NCBI GenBank assembly: GCA_964463655.1 | Contig: CAYXDG010000003.1 | Location: 23,161-87,160, forward strand | Direction of reading: 5' to 3' | From: Halothece sp964463655 | GTDB lineage: Bacteria > Cyanobacteriota > Cyanobacteriia > Cyanobacteriales > Rubidibacteraceae | DNA length: 64,000 nucleotides | Shown: positions 27,070 to 35,531 of the stretch, piece after piece | Layout of the letters: each line of letters starts with the position of its first letter | How positions within the stretch are numbered: position 1 is the stretch's first letter | Made by a program: the position numbers and the translations under genes | Notes under the pieces: generated by a model | The model's database searches: none | Told to the model about the DNA's origin: nothing | What the model saw: only the letters and a program-made list of their open reading frames with translations

Positions 27070-27318
27070 TTAGCTCATGACTTGTTCAACTTCTGCGATT
27101 TCAGGGATAAATTCACGCAAACGGCGTTCAATCCCCATCTTTAAAGTCATTGCAGAGCTTGGGCAAGAACCACACGCTCCTTGTAATTTTAATTTAACAA
27201 TGGGGCCTTCAATTTCAACTAAATCTACATTACCACCATCAGCCATGAGATAGGGACGTAAATCATCAAGCACTTTTTCAACGTTTTCTTCAGTGAGAGC
27301 GAGTTTGGTGTCAGCCAT
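27070..27318 (-). CDS. nfuA: NifU C-terminal-domain Fe-S scaffold (NfuA/CnfU-type)
   Basis: An 82-residue single-domain NifU-C protein. Cys49 and Cys52 in GACGSCPSSAMTLK hold a [2Fe-2S]/[4Fe-4S] cluster at the dimer interface, for delivery to photosystem I and other apoproteins. The family landmark DGGNVDLVEIE is also present. It is monocistronic, with a low-complexity AT-rich stretch on its 3' side. Confidence 0.92.
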   Translation of the reverse strand: MADTKLALTEENVEKVLDDLRPYLMADGGNVDLVEIEGPIVKLKLQGACGSCPSSAMTLKMGIERRLREFIPEIAEVEQVMS

Positions 27319-27477
27319 AATCTACCTTGTTACTATAAACAGTTCTAGTTTCGTTATATCTTATTGTGATTGATCATGACATGAGGAAAAACCGTTTTCG
27401 GTAAGAGTCATTAATTTTAGCGCGATCGGATTAGGATAGTGAATGGACAAATCAATCAGATCAGATGAATTAATCTT

Positions 27478-27786
27478 ATGCACGCACTCTCACTTCCCAC
27501 TTGGATTGTTCATATTTCTAGTGTTGCTGAATGGATCATTGCGATTTGGTTAATCTGGCGATATGGCGAACTGACAGGAGACAGAAAATGGTTGGGACTT
27601 GCGATCGCGATGCTTCCTGCTTTGGTTGGAGCTATGTGTGCAGTGACATGGCACTTTTTTGATAATGCTCCAGCGCTCGATTGGTTGGTCAATCTGCAAG
27701 CGGGAATGACCTTATTCGGCAATATTACCCTTTGTGCAGCAGCATGGTGGATTTGGCGATCGCCAAGGTCTTCTTCCTCAAGTTAA
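27478..27786 (+). CDS. DUF2499 / Ycf49-like membrane protein
   Basis: A 102-residue integral membrane protein with three hydrophobic segments, starting MHALSLPTWIVHISSVAEW. The conserved landmarks are TWIVHISSVAEW and TWHFFDN, typical of the DUF2499 family found in cyanobacteria and plastid genomes (ycf49). Function unknown. The nickel-sensor gene follows 43 bp downstream on the same strand, so they may share a transcript. Confidence 0.8.
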   Translation: MHALSLPTWIVHISSVAEWIIAIWLIWRYGELTGDRKWLGLAIAMLPALVGAMCAVTWHFFDNAPALDWLVNLQAGMTLFGNITLCAAAWWIWRSPRSSSSS

Positions 27787-27829
27787 ACTAGATTAGTGGA
27801 ATGTTATTAAAGTTGGAGCAAAACTCACC

Positions 27830-28183
27830 TTGACTGAAAACGCTTCTCCCAAAACTCAAAACAATGCAGCGTCTCCTACTCACCCTCACTCGGATTTTGA
27901 AAGCCATCCTCATGTCCACAGTGAAGAGTCTTTACGGCGCATTGTGAATCGTCTCTCTCGTTTAGAGGGACATATTCGCGGGGTCAAAACAATGGTGTCT
28001 GAAAGTCGTCCTTGTCCAGAGGTTTTAATGCAGATTGCTGCGGTTAGGGGAGCGTTAGACCGTGTTGCAAGGCTCATTTTAGACGAACATTTAAGTGAAT
28101 GTATTACTCGCGCTTCTAGAGAGGGCAATATAGACACGGAGTTGGAAGAGCTTAAAGCTGCTTTAGATCGGTTTCTCCCTTAA
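27830..28183 (+). CDS. inrS: CsoR/RcnR-family metal sensor, InrS-like nickel repressor
   Basis: 117 residues in an all-helical DUF156 fold. The metal ligands expected for InrS are visible: Cys62 (RPCPEV), His87 and Cys91 (DEHLSEC). The N-terminal segment 18-30 has five His residues (THPHSDFESHPHVH), an extra potential ligand region. It represses export genes until Ni(II) binds. No nrs-type exporter is adjacent, so its operator is elsewhere or upstream of itself. TTG at 27830 is chosen because GGAG lies 11 bp before it and no ATG exists before the conserved domain. The last 32 bp overlap the convergent TPR gene. Confidence 0.82.
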   Translation: MTENASPKTQNNAASPTHPHSDFESHPHVHSEESLRRIVNRLSRLEGHIRGVKTMVSESRPCPEVLMQIAAVRGALDRVARLILDEHLSECITRASREGNIDTELEELKAALDRFLP

Positions 28184-29243
28184 AGAAAACCAAACCGCTA
28201 TAAAGTTGAAAAGCCTCATCCCAACTGCTTTCATAACGGCGCTTGAGGTGAATATGAGGGGAAATGCGCTTTAAAGTTTCGGGAAAGGCGATCGCGCCTT
28301 CTCCAAAGGGGGTAAACTGATTCCAACAGGGTGAGTTGGGTAGCTTTTGATCAAAATATTTTAACAACTCTACCCAATTACGGCGCAAGGTTTCGCCTTT
28401 TTTAATTTTGTCACTAAGGGGAGAACTCTGTTGGAATTGATATTGCTGGTCGCACAAGCGTAAAATGGCTTGTCGCTGGGGAATCTGGAGGTCACAAAAC
28501 TGGACATAATCAAGGACTTCCGTTTTCCAGCGCTTTCTCCCTCTCGCATCCTTAAAGGAAATTTGTTCAAAAATGGGCACTCGTCCTTCCACCCGTTGCT
28601 TGACTTGTGACCACTGAAAGGTTAATGTTCCTTCTTGAGCGCTACTGGTAGCACAACGGGCGCTAACGGTTTCTCCTTCACTATGGAGATATTGCACTTG
28701 AAAGACGTTTAGGGTTTCGAGATCATTAAGGGGAACGCAGAAGTTGGGAATCTCTGCTTGTTGTAAAATTTGGCTATAGTAAAGCAGTTCTCCCATGCGA
28801 CCCGTGCGAAAGAGTCGCCATCCCCGACTAGGAAGTTGTAACCGAGCGTTGTATGGATCGAGAGAGAAGATTTTTCCAAGCAGTTGTGCTGCTTGTTTTT
28901 TCTTTTCTGTGGCGATCGCGGATAAAATCAAGACAGCAGTTTCTTGTCCCCTTGGTTGCGATAAAGCGGAATTGAGCGCTGCTTGCATTTCCTGATTTTG
29001 CATTTTTTCCAAGTCTCGCAGCGCTTCACGGGTTTGGGAAATCAGTTTACGATTGATCGAATCTTTTAAGATTCCTTGATAGATTTGTTGAGCGCTGTTG
29101 TAGTTTCCTCTGACCACTTCCACTTGGGCGCTGTAAAACGTTAGCCAAGGATGGTCGGGATAGTCTGATTTGATGTCGTTAATGAGTTCTAGTGCTTTCG
29201 TATAGTCTTGTCGTGCGATCGCGCTGGCAATGTCCTCAAACAT
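28152..29243 (-). CDS. Tetratricopeptide-repeat protein of unknown function
   Basis: 363 residues. The N-terminal ~110 are two to three TPR helical pairs (YTKALELINDIKSDYPDHPW; YNSAQQIYQGIL). Residues ~110-363 are a conserved-looking, non-repeat cyanobacterial region with no catalytic motif I recognise (KDARGRKRWKTEVLDYVQFC is its most conserved-looking stretch, in part: RGRKRWKTEVLDYVQ). It is soluble, with no signal peptide. It overlaps inrS tail to tail and is divergent from tlyA with a 60-bp gap. Confidence 0.7.
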   Translation of the reverse strand: MFEDIASAIARQDYTKALELINDIKSDYPDHPWLTFYSAQVEVVRGNYNSAQQIYQGILKDSINRKLISQTREALRDLEKMQNQEMQAALNSALSQPRGQETAVLILSAIATEKKKQAAQLLGKIFSLDPYNARLQLPSRGWRLFRTGRMGELLYYSQILQQAEIPNFCVPLNDLETLNVFQVQYLHSEGETVSARCATSSAQEGTLTFQWSQVKQRVEGRVPIFEQISFKDARGRKRWKTEVLDYVQFCDLQIPQRQAILRLCDQQYQFQQSSPLSDKIKKGETLRRNWVELLKYFDQKLPNSPCWNQFTPFGEGAIAFPETLKRISPHIHLKRRYESSWDEAFQLYSGLVFFKGETDLKQL

Positions 29244-29303
29244 AATCTCTTTTTCTGAATCGATTGCTTTACACTGGATTTTAGCTTTAATTTAGACATT
29301 TTT

Positions 29304-30143
29304 ATGACGAAACAGCGTTTAGATACGTTACTGGTTGCTCGTCAGCTTTGTGACTCTCGCCAGAAAGCACAACGGTTAATTCGTGCTGGCGAGGTGAAGG
29401 TCAATGACCAAGTGTTAGATAAACCAGGAACTCTTGTTGATATGTCAGCCCATCTCAAGGTTACTCAACGACCCCCCTTTGTCTCCAGAGGGGGAGAAAA
29501 GTTAGCTAAGGCTTTGTCGGAGTTTCCCATTGCGGTTGAGGGGCGCATCTGTCTCGATGGAGGAATTTCCACGGGAGGCTTTACTGATTGCTTATTACAA
29601 GCGGGAGCCAAACAAGTTTACGGGGTAGATGTGGGTTATGGACAAGTTGCGTGGCAACTGCGTCAAGACGATCGAGTGATCTTAAAAGAGCGTACCAATC
29701 TCCGTTATCTAAAACCGCAGGAGTTATATGGGGATGCTCCCTATGCTGATTTGGCGGTGCTAGATTTGTCCTTTATTTCCCTCACGAAGGTTTTAGGTGG
29801 GTTGTGGGAGTTGTTGTCTCCTCCGCGAGAGGCGGTTTTGCTGGTGAAACCCCAGTTTGAGGTGGGGCGCGATCGCGTTGGGGATAAAGGTGTTGTGCGT
29901 CACCCTCAAGATCACGCCGTTGGCCTCATACAAGTGATGGAAGTAGCCTTAGCAACGGGCTGGACTTACCAAGGCTTAACCTGGTCGCCGTTGCGAGGAC
30001 CGGCTGGCAATATTGAGTATCTCCTTTGGTTAGATCAGCGATCGTCCCTGACCCCTCAAGAGACTTTCAATGAGCTTTTGGTCGAAAAAATCACAATTAA
30101 TGCTTGCCAAGAACTACGATCTCCCCACTCACAGCATCACTAA
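29304..30143 (+). CDS. tlyA: TlyA-family rRNA 2'-O-methyltransferase (S4 plus FtsJ domains)
   Basis: 279 residues. An N-terminal S4 RNA-binding domain (RLDTLLVARQLCDSRQKAQR..., core DSRQKAQRLIRAGEVKV) is joined to an SAM-dependent FtsJ-like methyltransferase: glycine loop LDGGISTGGFTDCLL, catalytic Lys region VLLVKPQFEVGR, and Asp in VLDLSFISL. TlyA enzymes methylate cytidines of 16S and/or 23S rRNA. A ~20-residue tail after WLDQ is unusual and probably unstructured. It overlaps the FHA gene by 4 bp at the 3' ends. Confidence 0.9.
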   Translation: MTKQRLDTLLVARQLCDSRQKAQRLIRAGEVKVNDQVLDKPGTLVDMSAHLKVTQRPPFVSRGGEKLAKALSEFPIAVEGRICLDGGISTGGFTDCLLQAGAKQVYGVDVGYGQVAWQLRQDDRVILKERTNLRYLKPQELYGDAPYADLAVLDLSFISLTKVLGGLWELLSPPREAVLLVKPQFEVGRDRVGDKGVVRHPQDHAVGLIQVMEVALATGWTYQGLTWSPLRGPAGNIEYLLWLDQRSSLTPQETFNELLVEKITINACQELRSPHSQHH

Positions 30144-30694
30144 TCATCAATTTCTGTCTGCTTTGCTTGTTCAAGTTCTTCTGCGGAGAGTTTTGGCGTT
30201 CTGGTTCTCGCACTAGGACCTGGGAACGTTCCTTGAGCTTTGTCTGTTTCTTGCGCTCTCTCTCTGCGAGGGGCCGAAGGTCTTTTTTGAGGCTCTGCCC
30301 CATTTGTCCAAATTTGCAGTTGTGGCCCCGAACTAGCCAAACGAATCACCATTCCATTTTCGATCCGAGCGCGACTAATTCGTTTTCCTTCACAAAAAGT
30401 TCCGTTAGAGCCAGTATTGATGATTTCCCAGTCTTTTCCTCGTCGTCTAATTTCCACATGATGACGAGAAACCACAGCGCTATACAGGGTGACTTCATTG
30501 TTTCTCGAACGTCCAACCCGAATCACTGGTTTGGGTTCAAAGCGCCAAGTTTGGACGGCGATCGAATGTTGAGGATGTAATAAGGTCAAGGTAATCATTG
30601 GCGTTGTCTTATCCAATGATTTGGGAGGGGGAGGAGTTCTGCTCACAATATTTTCGCTCTTATCGGTAGAGTTGGAAGGTTGAGATGATTTCAT
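30140..30694 (-). CDS. FHA-domain protein
   Basis: 184 residues. A disordered Ser/Pro N-terminus precedes an FHA fold (residues ~55-130) with all phosphothreonine-binding motifs: RVGRSRNNEV, SAVVSRHHVEI and TGSNGTF. A basic and Arg/Pro-rich tail (RPSAPRRERAQETD...) follows. FHA modules read Ser/Thr-kinase phosphorylation. No kinase gene is adjacent. Soluble. The target is unknown. Confidence 0.87.
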   Translation of the reverse strand: MKSSQPSNSTDKSENIVSRTPPPPKSLDKTTPMITLTLLHPQHSIAVQTWRFEPKPVIRVGRSRNNEVTLYSAVVSRHHVEIRRRGKDWEIINTGSNGTFCEGKRISRARIENGMVIRLASSGPQLQIWTNGAEPQKRPSAPRRERAQETDKAQGTFPGPSARTRTPKLSAEELEQAKQTEIDD

Positions 30695-31021
30695 TTTATC
30701 CTGAGACTTTACTCTCGATTTTTTTAGTGATTATTTTGGTATTTGGGTGAACCCACTTAGTTGGGCTTTCGCCTCACTTTAATTATAGTAATATTTCCTT
30801 CCTCCTATTATAATCCTTTTTCTCTCCAAGATAAACATAAATTTACGTTTCTTTCTCTTTCCTGTCGTTGATTTTCCTATTGATTAATCGTTACTTACTG
30901 CTTGTGATATGATTTTACTGAAACGACTACTTTAAATAATTATTCTCAAGAGATTTGTTCCAAGAGAAGAGTTTATCATGATGTTTGAATCAGAAAAATA
31001 ACAGAAATTTTGAGAGGATCA
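30695..31021. other. AT-rich intergenic region upstream of the FHA gene
   Basis: 327 bp without a credible gene. Read on the minus strand it is the FHA promoter region and contains TATAAT-like boxes (for example in ATTATAATAGG near 30810). A small dyad CCCA-CTTAGT-TGGG lies near 30750. No RNA gene or repeat family was recognised. Confidence 0.4.
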
Positions 31022-32710
31022 TCATTCAACTCGACTGGCGATCGGCATTCGCCAACCTGTTCCAAATGCGCGATCGGTGACTTTTAGACCAGGGGGAGCT
31101 TGACGGCGCTTAAATTCTGCCTTACGAACTAAACCCGTAACTTTTTTGACAATTTCTTCGGAAAAACCATCCCCAATAATTTGATTAGTAGATTGATGTT
31201 CGTGAATCAATCGGTGCAAAATTTCGTCTAAGAGATCATAGGAAGGAAGAGAGTCTATGTCTTGTTGATCGGGTTTTAACTCAGCACTGGGAGCTTTTTT
31301 GATCACTGTTTCTGGAATGATTTCTTGGTTACGATTGAGCCAGCGACAAAGAGAATACACTCGCGTTTTTGGTAGATCAGAAATTACGGCAAGTCCTCCA
31401 TTCATGTCACCATAAAGAGTGCAATATCCCACTGCCATTTCTGATTTATTGCCAGTTGAAAGGAGAAGATAATTAAATTTATTGGCGATCGCCATTAATA
31501 AATTACCACGAATTCTTGATTGCAAGTTTTCTTCAGCAACTCCAAATTCAGTTCCTGAAAAGAGGGGGTCTAGAATCTGATCATAGGCTTTCATTGCGGG
31601 TTCAATGGGCAAGGTAATCGACTTAATTCCCAAATTGCTGACGAGCGCTTCTCCATCATCAATGGACCCTTTGGAACTGTAAGGAGAGGGCATTAAGACT
31701 GCTAATACATTATCATTTCCTAAAGCCGATTGCGCGATCGCTGCCACTAAAGAAGAATCAATTCCTCCGCTTAATCCAATCACCACTTTTTGAAAGCCAC
31801 ATTTTGCGGTATAGTCTCTGACTCCTAAGACTAATGCTTCCCAAATCTCTGCATCTAAATTGTCAAAGTGGGGAGTAATTTTCGTTGGTGTTAAGTTTTT
31901 ATGTTGAGGGATAAATTGGGCGATCGCTAAATCTTCTTGAAAAGCAGTTGCGCGACAGACTAACTTTCCGCTTTGGTCGATTGCAAAACTATTCCCATCA
32001 AAAATCAAGTCATCATTAGCGCCCACTTGGTTAGTATAAATAATGGAAATGCCATAATGAGAAGCGCTATGAGATAACATTTCTTCTCTTACTTTTTGTT
32101 TGCCAGCAGTGTAAGGAGAGGCAGATAAATTGACAATCAGGTCAACCCCATGACTGGCTAAATCTTCGAGAGGATTATGTTCATAGTGACGTTTCCCCCA
32201 GAATTTTTCATCATTCCAAAGGTCTTCGCAAATGGTCACACCAATGTTAATTGGAATTGTTCTTTCATCTGCTTGTTGAACTTTAATCACCAAACAGTTG
32301 CTTTGTTTTCCTGGTTCAAAATAACGAACTTCATCAAAGACATCGTAAGTGGGAAGGAGATGCTTATGGAAGTAGCTAATTACTTGTCCTTCTGCTAGCA
32401 GTGCAATACTATTATGTAGGGGTTTTTCTCCTTTTTTTGCTGCGTGGGGGTTGGGTGTGGCTAATCCCACTAAAACACTTAATTGAGGAGGTAATTGTTT
32501 GGCTAGTGTCTCTAATTCCTGAGACATTGTTTTAATAAAACTCGGATTGAGTAAGTGGTCGCGAGGGGGATAACCGCATAAAGATAGCTCTGGTGTTAAC
32601 AGTAATGTTGCTCCTTGTTGGGCTGCTTTTTCCGCAGCATCCAGAATTTTTTGAGCATTTTGGGTTAAATTACCAATTGTAGGATTGAGTTGGGCGATCG
32701 CGATTTTCAT
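31022..32710 (-). CDS. nadE: NAD+ synthase, glutamine-hydrolysing
   Basis: 562 residues. N-terminal nitrilase-type glutaminase (1-~260) with catalytic Glu in LLLTPELSLCGYPPRD, Lys in HKHLLPTYDVFDE and Cys in VTICEDLW. The C-terminal ATP-pyrophosphatase has P-loop GLSGGIDSSL and the STGNKSEMAVGYCTLYGD motif. It amidates nicotinate adenine dinucleotide to NAD+, the last step of both de novo and salvage routes. It is the last gene of a four-gene NAD operon, starting 9 bp after nrtR. Confidence 0.95.
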   Translation of the reverse strand: MKIAIAQLNPTIGNLTQNAQKILDAAEKAAQQGATLLLTPELSLCGYPPRDHLLNPSFIKTMSQELETLAKQLPPQLSVLVGLATPNPHAAKKGEKPLHNSIALLAEGQVISYFHKHLLPTYDVFDEVRYFEPGKQSNCLVIKVQQADERTIPINIGVTICEDLWNDEKFWGKRHYEHNPLEDLASHGVDLIVNLSASPYTAGKQKVREEMLSHSASHYGISIIYTNQVGANDDLIFDGNSFAIDQSGKLVCRATAFQEDLAIAQFIPQHKNLTPTKITPHFDNLDAEIWEALVLGVRDYTAKCGFQKVVIGLSGGIDSSLVAAIAQSALGNDNVLAVLMPSPYSSKGSIDDGEALVSNLGIKSITLPIEPAMKAYDQILDPLFSGTEFGVAEENLQSRIRGNLLMAIANKFNYLLLSTGNKSEMAVGYCTLYGDMNGGLAVISDLPKTRVYSLCRWLNRNQEIIPETVIKKAPSAELKPDQQDIDSLPSYDLLDEILHRLIHEHQSTNQIIGDGFSEEIVKKVTGLVRKAEFKRRQAPPGLKVTDRAFGTGWRMPIASRVE

Positions 32711-32719
32711 GATTTTAAC

Positions 32720-33451
32720 TTAAATAAAAACTAATGGTTTATCTTGTAATAAGGCAAATGCTTCTGCATCAAATTGATAGAGACTTGCAGGTCTTCCCGC
32801 ACCTCGCGAGACTTTTAACCCTGTATCTGTAAGAAAGCCTAACTTTAAAAGACGGGCGCGAAAATTAGAATAATCGGAAAAGTTTTCCCCTAAAACCGTT
32901 GTATAAAACTGATATAATTCATTAAGGGTAAAGGCTTCAGGAAGAACTTTGAACGCGATCGGGCTATATTCTAGCTTATTTCTTAGTCGTTGATAACCAT
33001 AGTCTAAAATTTGGTTATGATCAAAGGCGAGTTCAGGAGTTTCTTTTAATAAATGCCAAACTGCTTTCTGATTATCTTTGATAATTAAATTCGTATCTTC
33101 ATAACGTACTAAAGCAAAATAACTCACTGAGAGATAACGTTGATTGTAAGCATCTTCTGCTTCTCTGGGATCGCGTCCTGGTTGACCAAAAGTATAAAGT
33201 TGTTCTAAATAAAGATTTTCAACTTCTATTTTTTCGGATAAAGTACGATAGGCAGTATCTTCTAAAGATTCTCCGACTCGGACTAAAGCCCCTGGCAAAC
33301 TAAAATAATCAACAAACGGTTCATGTTTTCGTTTCACCAGTAAAATTAATAGTCGATTGCGCTGGGTATCCACCGAAAAGATAACATTATCTACTCCCAC
33401 TTTAAATTCAGCAAGGGATGATTTGATTGACGTTATTTGGTCGTCTTTCAT
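32720..33451 (-). CDS. nrtR: NrtR-type NUDIX transcriptional regulator of NAD metabolism
   Basis: 243 residues. N-terminal NUDIX-like domain (~15-150) whose NUDIX box is degenerate: G-x5-GES...AYRTLSEKIEV lacks the REUxEE catalytic core, fitting an ADP-ribose sensor rather than a hydrolase. The C-terminal winged-helix domain runs from ~165 (FTLNELYQFYTTVLG, then SRGAGRPASLYQF). NrtR repressors bind NAD genes and are released by NAD-derived ADP-ribose. Sitting inside the pncB-nadD-nadE operon makes autoregulation likely. Start and nadD stop overlap as ATGA. Confidence 0.88.
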   Translation of the reverse strand: MKDDQITSIKSSLAEFKVGVDNVIFSVDTQRNRLLILLVKRKHEPFVDYFSLPGALVRVGESLEDTAYRTLSEKIEVENLYLEQLYTFGQPGRDPREAEDAYNQRYLSVSYFALVRYEDTNLIIKDNQKAVWHLLKETPELAFDHNQILDYGYQRLRNKLEYSPIAFKVLPEAFTLNELYQFYTTVLGENFSDYSNFRARLLKLGFLTDTGLKVSRGAGRPASLYQFDAEAFALLQDKPLVFI

Positions 33452-34029
33452 GAATATAGTTGCTGTTTCTGAATGTAATCTTTCACGGAAGCATCAACGA
33501 CTTCTGCTTTGCCATTTTTCCGATAAGCAGTAGATGAAACAGGGGGTGCATTTAATTCGGCAATTTCGTAGATTGCTCCCATTTTAACAAGGGTTTGCAA
33601 GTCTGTTTCTGTGGTAGAATAGCCAAAACGGGGAACAATTAATAAGTTAACTCGTTTGAGTAATTCTTCACTGGCGTACCAGCGCGGAATTTGAGAAACT
33701 AAATCAGACCCGATGACGAAGATAAAGTGAGGATGGTTTCCTAAAATACGCTCTGCTCTTTCCACTGTTTCTATACTTCTAGGACTACTTAATTCAGGGT
33801 AAAGTTGCACGTTATCTTTGGGTGTCTGTAAAGATGCAATCATTAATTCCAACATCTTCATTCGATGTTTGAGAGGGGTTTGATGGGTTTTTAAGGGGTT
33901 ATCGGCGGCCCAAACCGCAACGCGATCGTAGTGATTAGATAGCCATTCTAAAATCGTTCGATGTCCTTGGGTTGGGGGGTCGGCGCTAGTGCCAAAAAGA
34001 GCTATTTTATTAACAGTTTCTTGAGTCAT
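33448..34029 (-). CDS. nadD: Nicotinate-nucleotide adenylyltransferase
   Basis: 193 residues. Nucleotidyltransferase fold with the ATP-binding motif ALFGTSADPPTQGHRTIL (a variant of GxFDPxHxGH) and the C-terminal SSTAYRKN motif matching the family SSTxIR. It converts nicotinate mononucleotide to NaAD. Its start overlaps the pncB stop by one base and its stop overlaps nrtR as ATGA, indicating translational coupling. Confidence 0.92.
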   Translation of the reverse strand: MTQETVNKIALFGTSADPPTQGHRTILEWLSNHYDRVAVWAADNPLKTHQTPLKHRMKMLELMIASLQTPKDNVQLYPELSSPRSIETVERAERILGNHPHFIFVIGSDLVSQIPRWYASEELLKRVNLLIVPRFGYSTTETDLQTLVKMGAIYEIAELNAPPVSSTAYRKNGKAEVVDASVKDYIQKQQLYS

Positions 34030-35366
34030 TAGTTGTCGCTGGTTAGGTGTTGTAATGAGGGGGAAATTTCAACGGTTAGGGAATCACAATTTTTGAGTTG
34101 ACGAACGCCATCAGGAAGGGAGAGAATGGATTGACGAGTGCGATCGCGCAGCGTGGCTAAACTTTCTAAAGGAAGCATTGTTTCCCCTTCTTTCATCACT
34201 AAATTCAGTAAGGGAGTTTCTCCTTTTGCTACTGATTCTGTCATCAAACCTAGACGATCGCGCTGAATTTTGCCATGATCCCAAGTGCGAAAAACTTGTT
34301 TCCGTCCTGGATAGGTTTCTTTGCTGGTCGATCGTTTTCGGGTGGGTTTTCCGTCGATTTCCACCAGTTTATACACGCCATTAATTGGGTTTCCCGTTAC
34401 TAATTTTGTGCCAATTCCATAACCATCAATAAATGCACCTGCTGACAAGAGACGTTCAATTTCCATCTCATCAATATCACCACTGGCAAAAATAGCCACA
34501 TCAGGGAGCAGCGATCGCACTTTCCTAGATAATTGTGCGATATCTCCAGAATCAATTCGCACTCCTGTCACTTCTTTTTCCCCTGCTTGCAGCGCTTTTG
34601 CTAAACGCTCTGCTGCTGCTACCGTGTCATAAGTATCAATTAAGAGCGGTGCTTTCGGGAAATAATGGTTAAACGCACTAAAGGCTTCATCTTCCCCTCC
34701 GTGCAGTGTTGCGATCGCCATAACCAGAGAATGTGCCATTGTGCCACTCGGAGTTTCTCCTAACTTCAGCGCTGCTAAGACATTAGAAGTGGCATCAAAC
34801 CCAGCAGCTAAAGCGGCTCGTGCGGCCCAGAGAGAGGCTTGGGGACTAAAAGCACGTCTTGTGCCAAATTCTAACAACTTAGGGGTTTCTCCCGCCACAT
34901 CGCGCATTCTGGCAGCTTTTGTGGCGATCAGGGTTTGATAGTTAAGGGTATTGAGGAGATAGGTTTCCACCAGTTGCGCTTGCCAGAGGGGGGCTTCCAC
35001 GCGCAATAATGGTTCATGGGGAAACATCACTGTTCCTTCGGGAACTGCCCACACATCTCCTGTAAATACTTTACCTTCTAAGAGTGACCAAAAATCATCG
35101 GGGGCGCGATCGAACAGCCCTGTTTGCTGGAGTTGTTGGATTTGTTGAGGAGAAAAGTGTAATGCTTGGAGATATTCGATCGCCTGAGTTAATCCCATCG
35201 CTACCAGATAACCGTAAGCTGGAGGTAAGCGACGGGTAAACAATTCAAAACTAGCCCGTTGATTGGCGATTCCCTCCCCAACATAACAAACGCCCATCGT
35301 GAGTTGATAAAGGTCTGTGAGGAGGCTATACTCTTCTGGGGAAACCGTGAGAGTCAGTTGCGACAT
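34029..35366 (-). CDS. pncB: Nicotinate phosphoribosyltransferase
   Basis: 445 residues, type II PRTase fold. It makes nicotinate mononucleotide from nicotinate and PRPP in the salvage route. Family landmarks: LLTDLYQLTMG at the N-terminus, FELFTRRLPPAYGY, LEFGTRRAFSPQAS, VRIDSGDIAQLSRKV and GYGIGTKLVTG. It is the first gene of the NAD operon, with a candidate operator 30 bp upstream. Confidence 0.94.
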   Translation of the reverse strand: MSQLTLTVSPEEYSLLTDLYQLTMGVCYVGEGIANQRASFELFTRRLPPAYGYLVAMGLTQAIEYLQALHFSPQQIQQLQQTGLFDRAPDDFWSLLEGKVFTGDVWAVPEGTVMFPHEPLLRVEAPLWQAQLVETYLLNTLNYQTLIATKAARMRDVAGETPKLLEFGTRRAFSPQASLWAARAALAAGFDATSNVLAALKLGETPSGTMAHSLVMAIATLHGGEDEAFSAFNHYFPKAPLLIDTYDTVAAAERLAKALQAGEKEVTGVRIDSGDIAQLSRKVRSLLPDVAIFASGDIDEMEIERLLSAGAFIDGYGIGTKLVTGNPINGVYKLVEIDGKPTRKRSTSKETYPGRKQVFRTWDHGKIQRDRLGLMTESVAKGETPLLNLVMKEGETMLPLESLATLRDRTRQSILSLPDGVRQLKNCDSLTVEISPSLQHLTSDN

Positions 35367-35395
35367 TGCATTTTGCTTGAATTTCAGATGTTGAT

Positions 35396-35417
35396 GTTAA
35401 TTATAGTGAAAATTACC
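35396..35417. promoter_or_regulatory. Candidate NrtR operator upstream of pncB
   Basis: Imperfect 22-bp palindrome: GTTAATT - 8 bp - AATTACC (six of seven positions match between half-sites), centred ~40 bp before the pncB start. NrtR sites are palindromes of about this size in front of the genes they control. I cannot check it against a curated motif. Confidence 0.4.
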
Positions 35418-35531
35418 AAAAATGCCAAGACCTTCAAAAATTGATTAACTTTCCCCAACATCTCCCGAGAAAAGCAGACAACTCGTGATAGCCTGAGCAA
35501 TTAGAATTAGAATAAGGAGAGTCAAGCGCCA

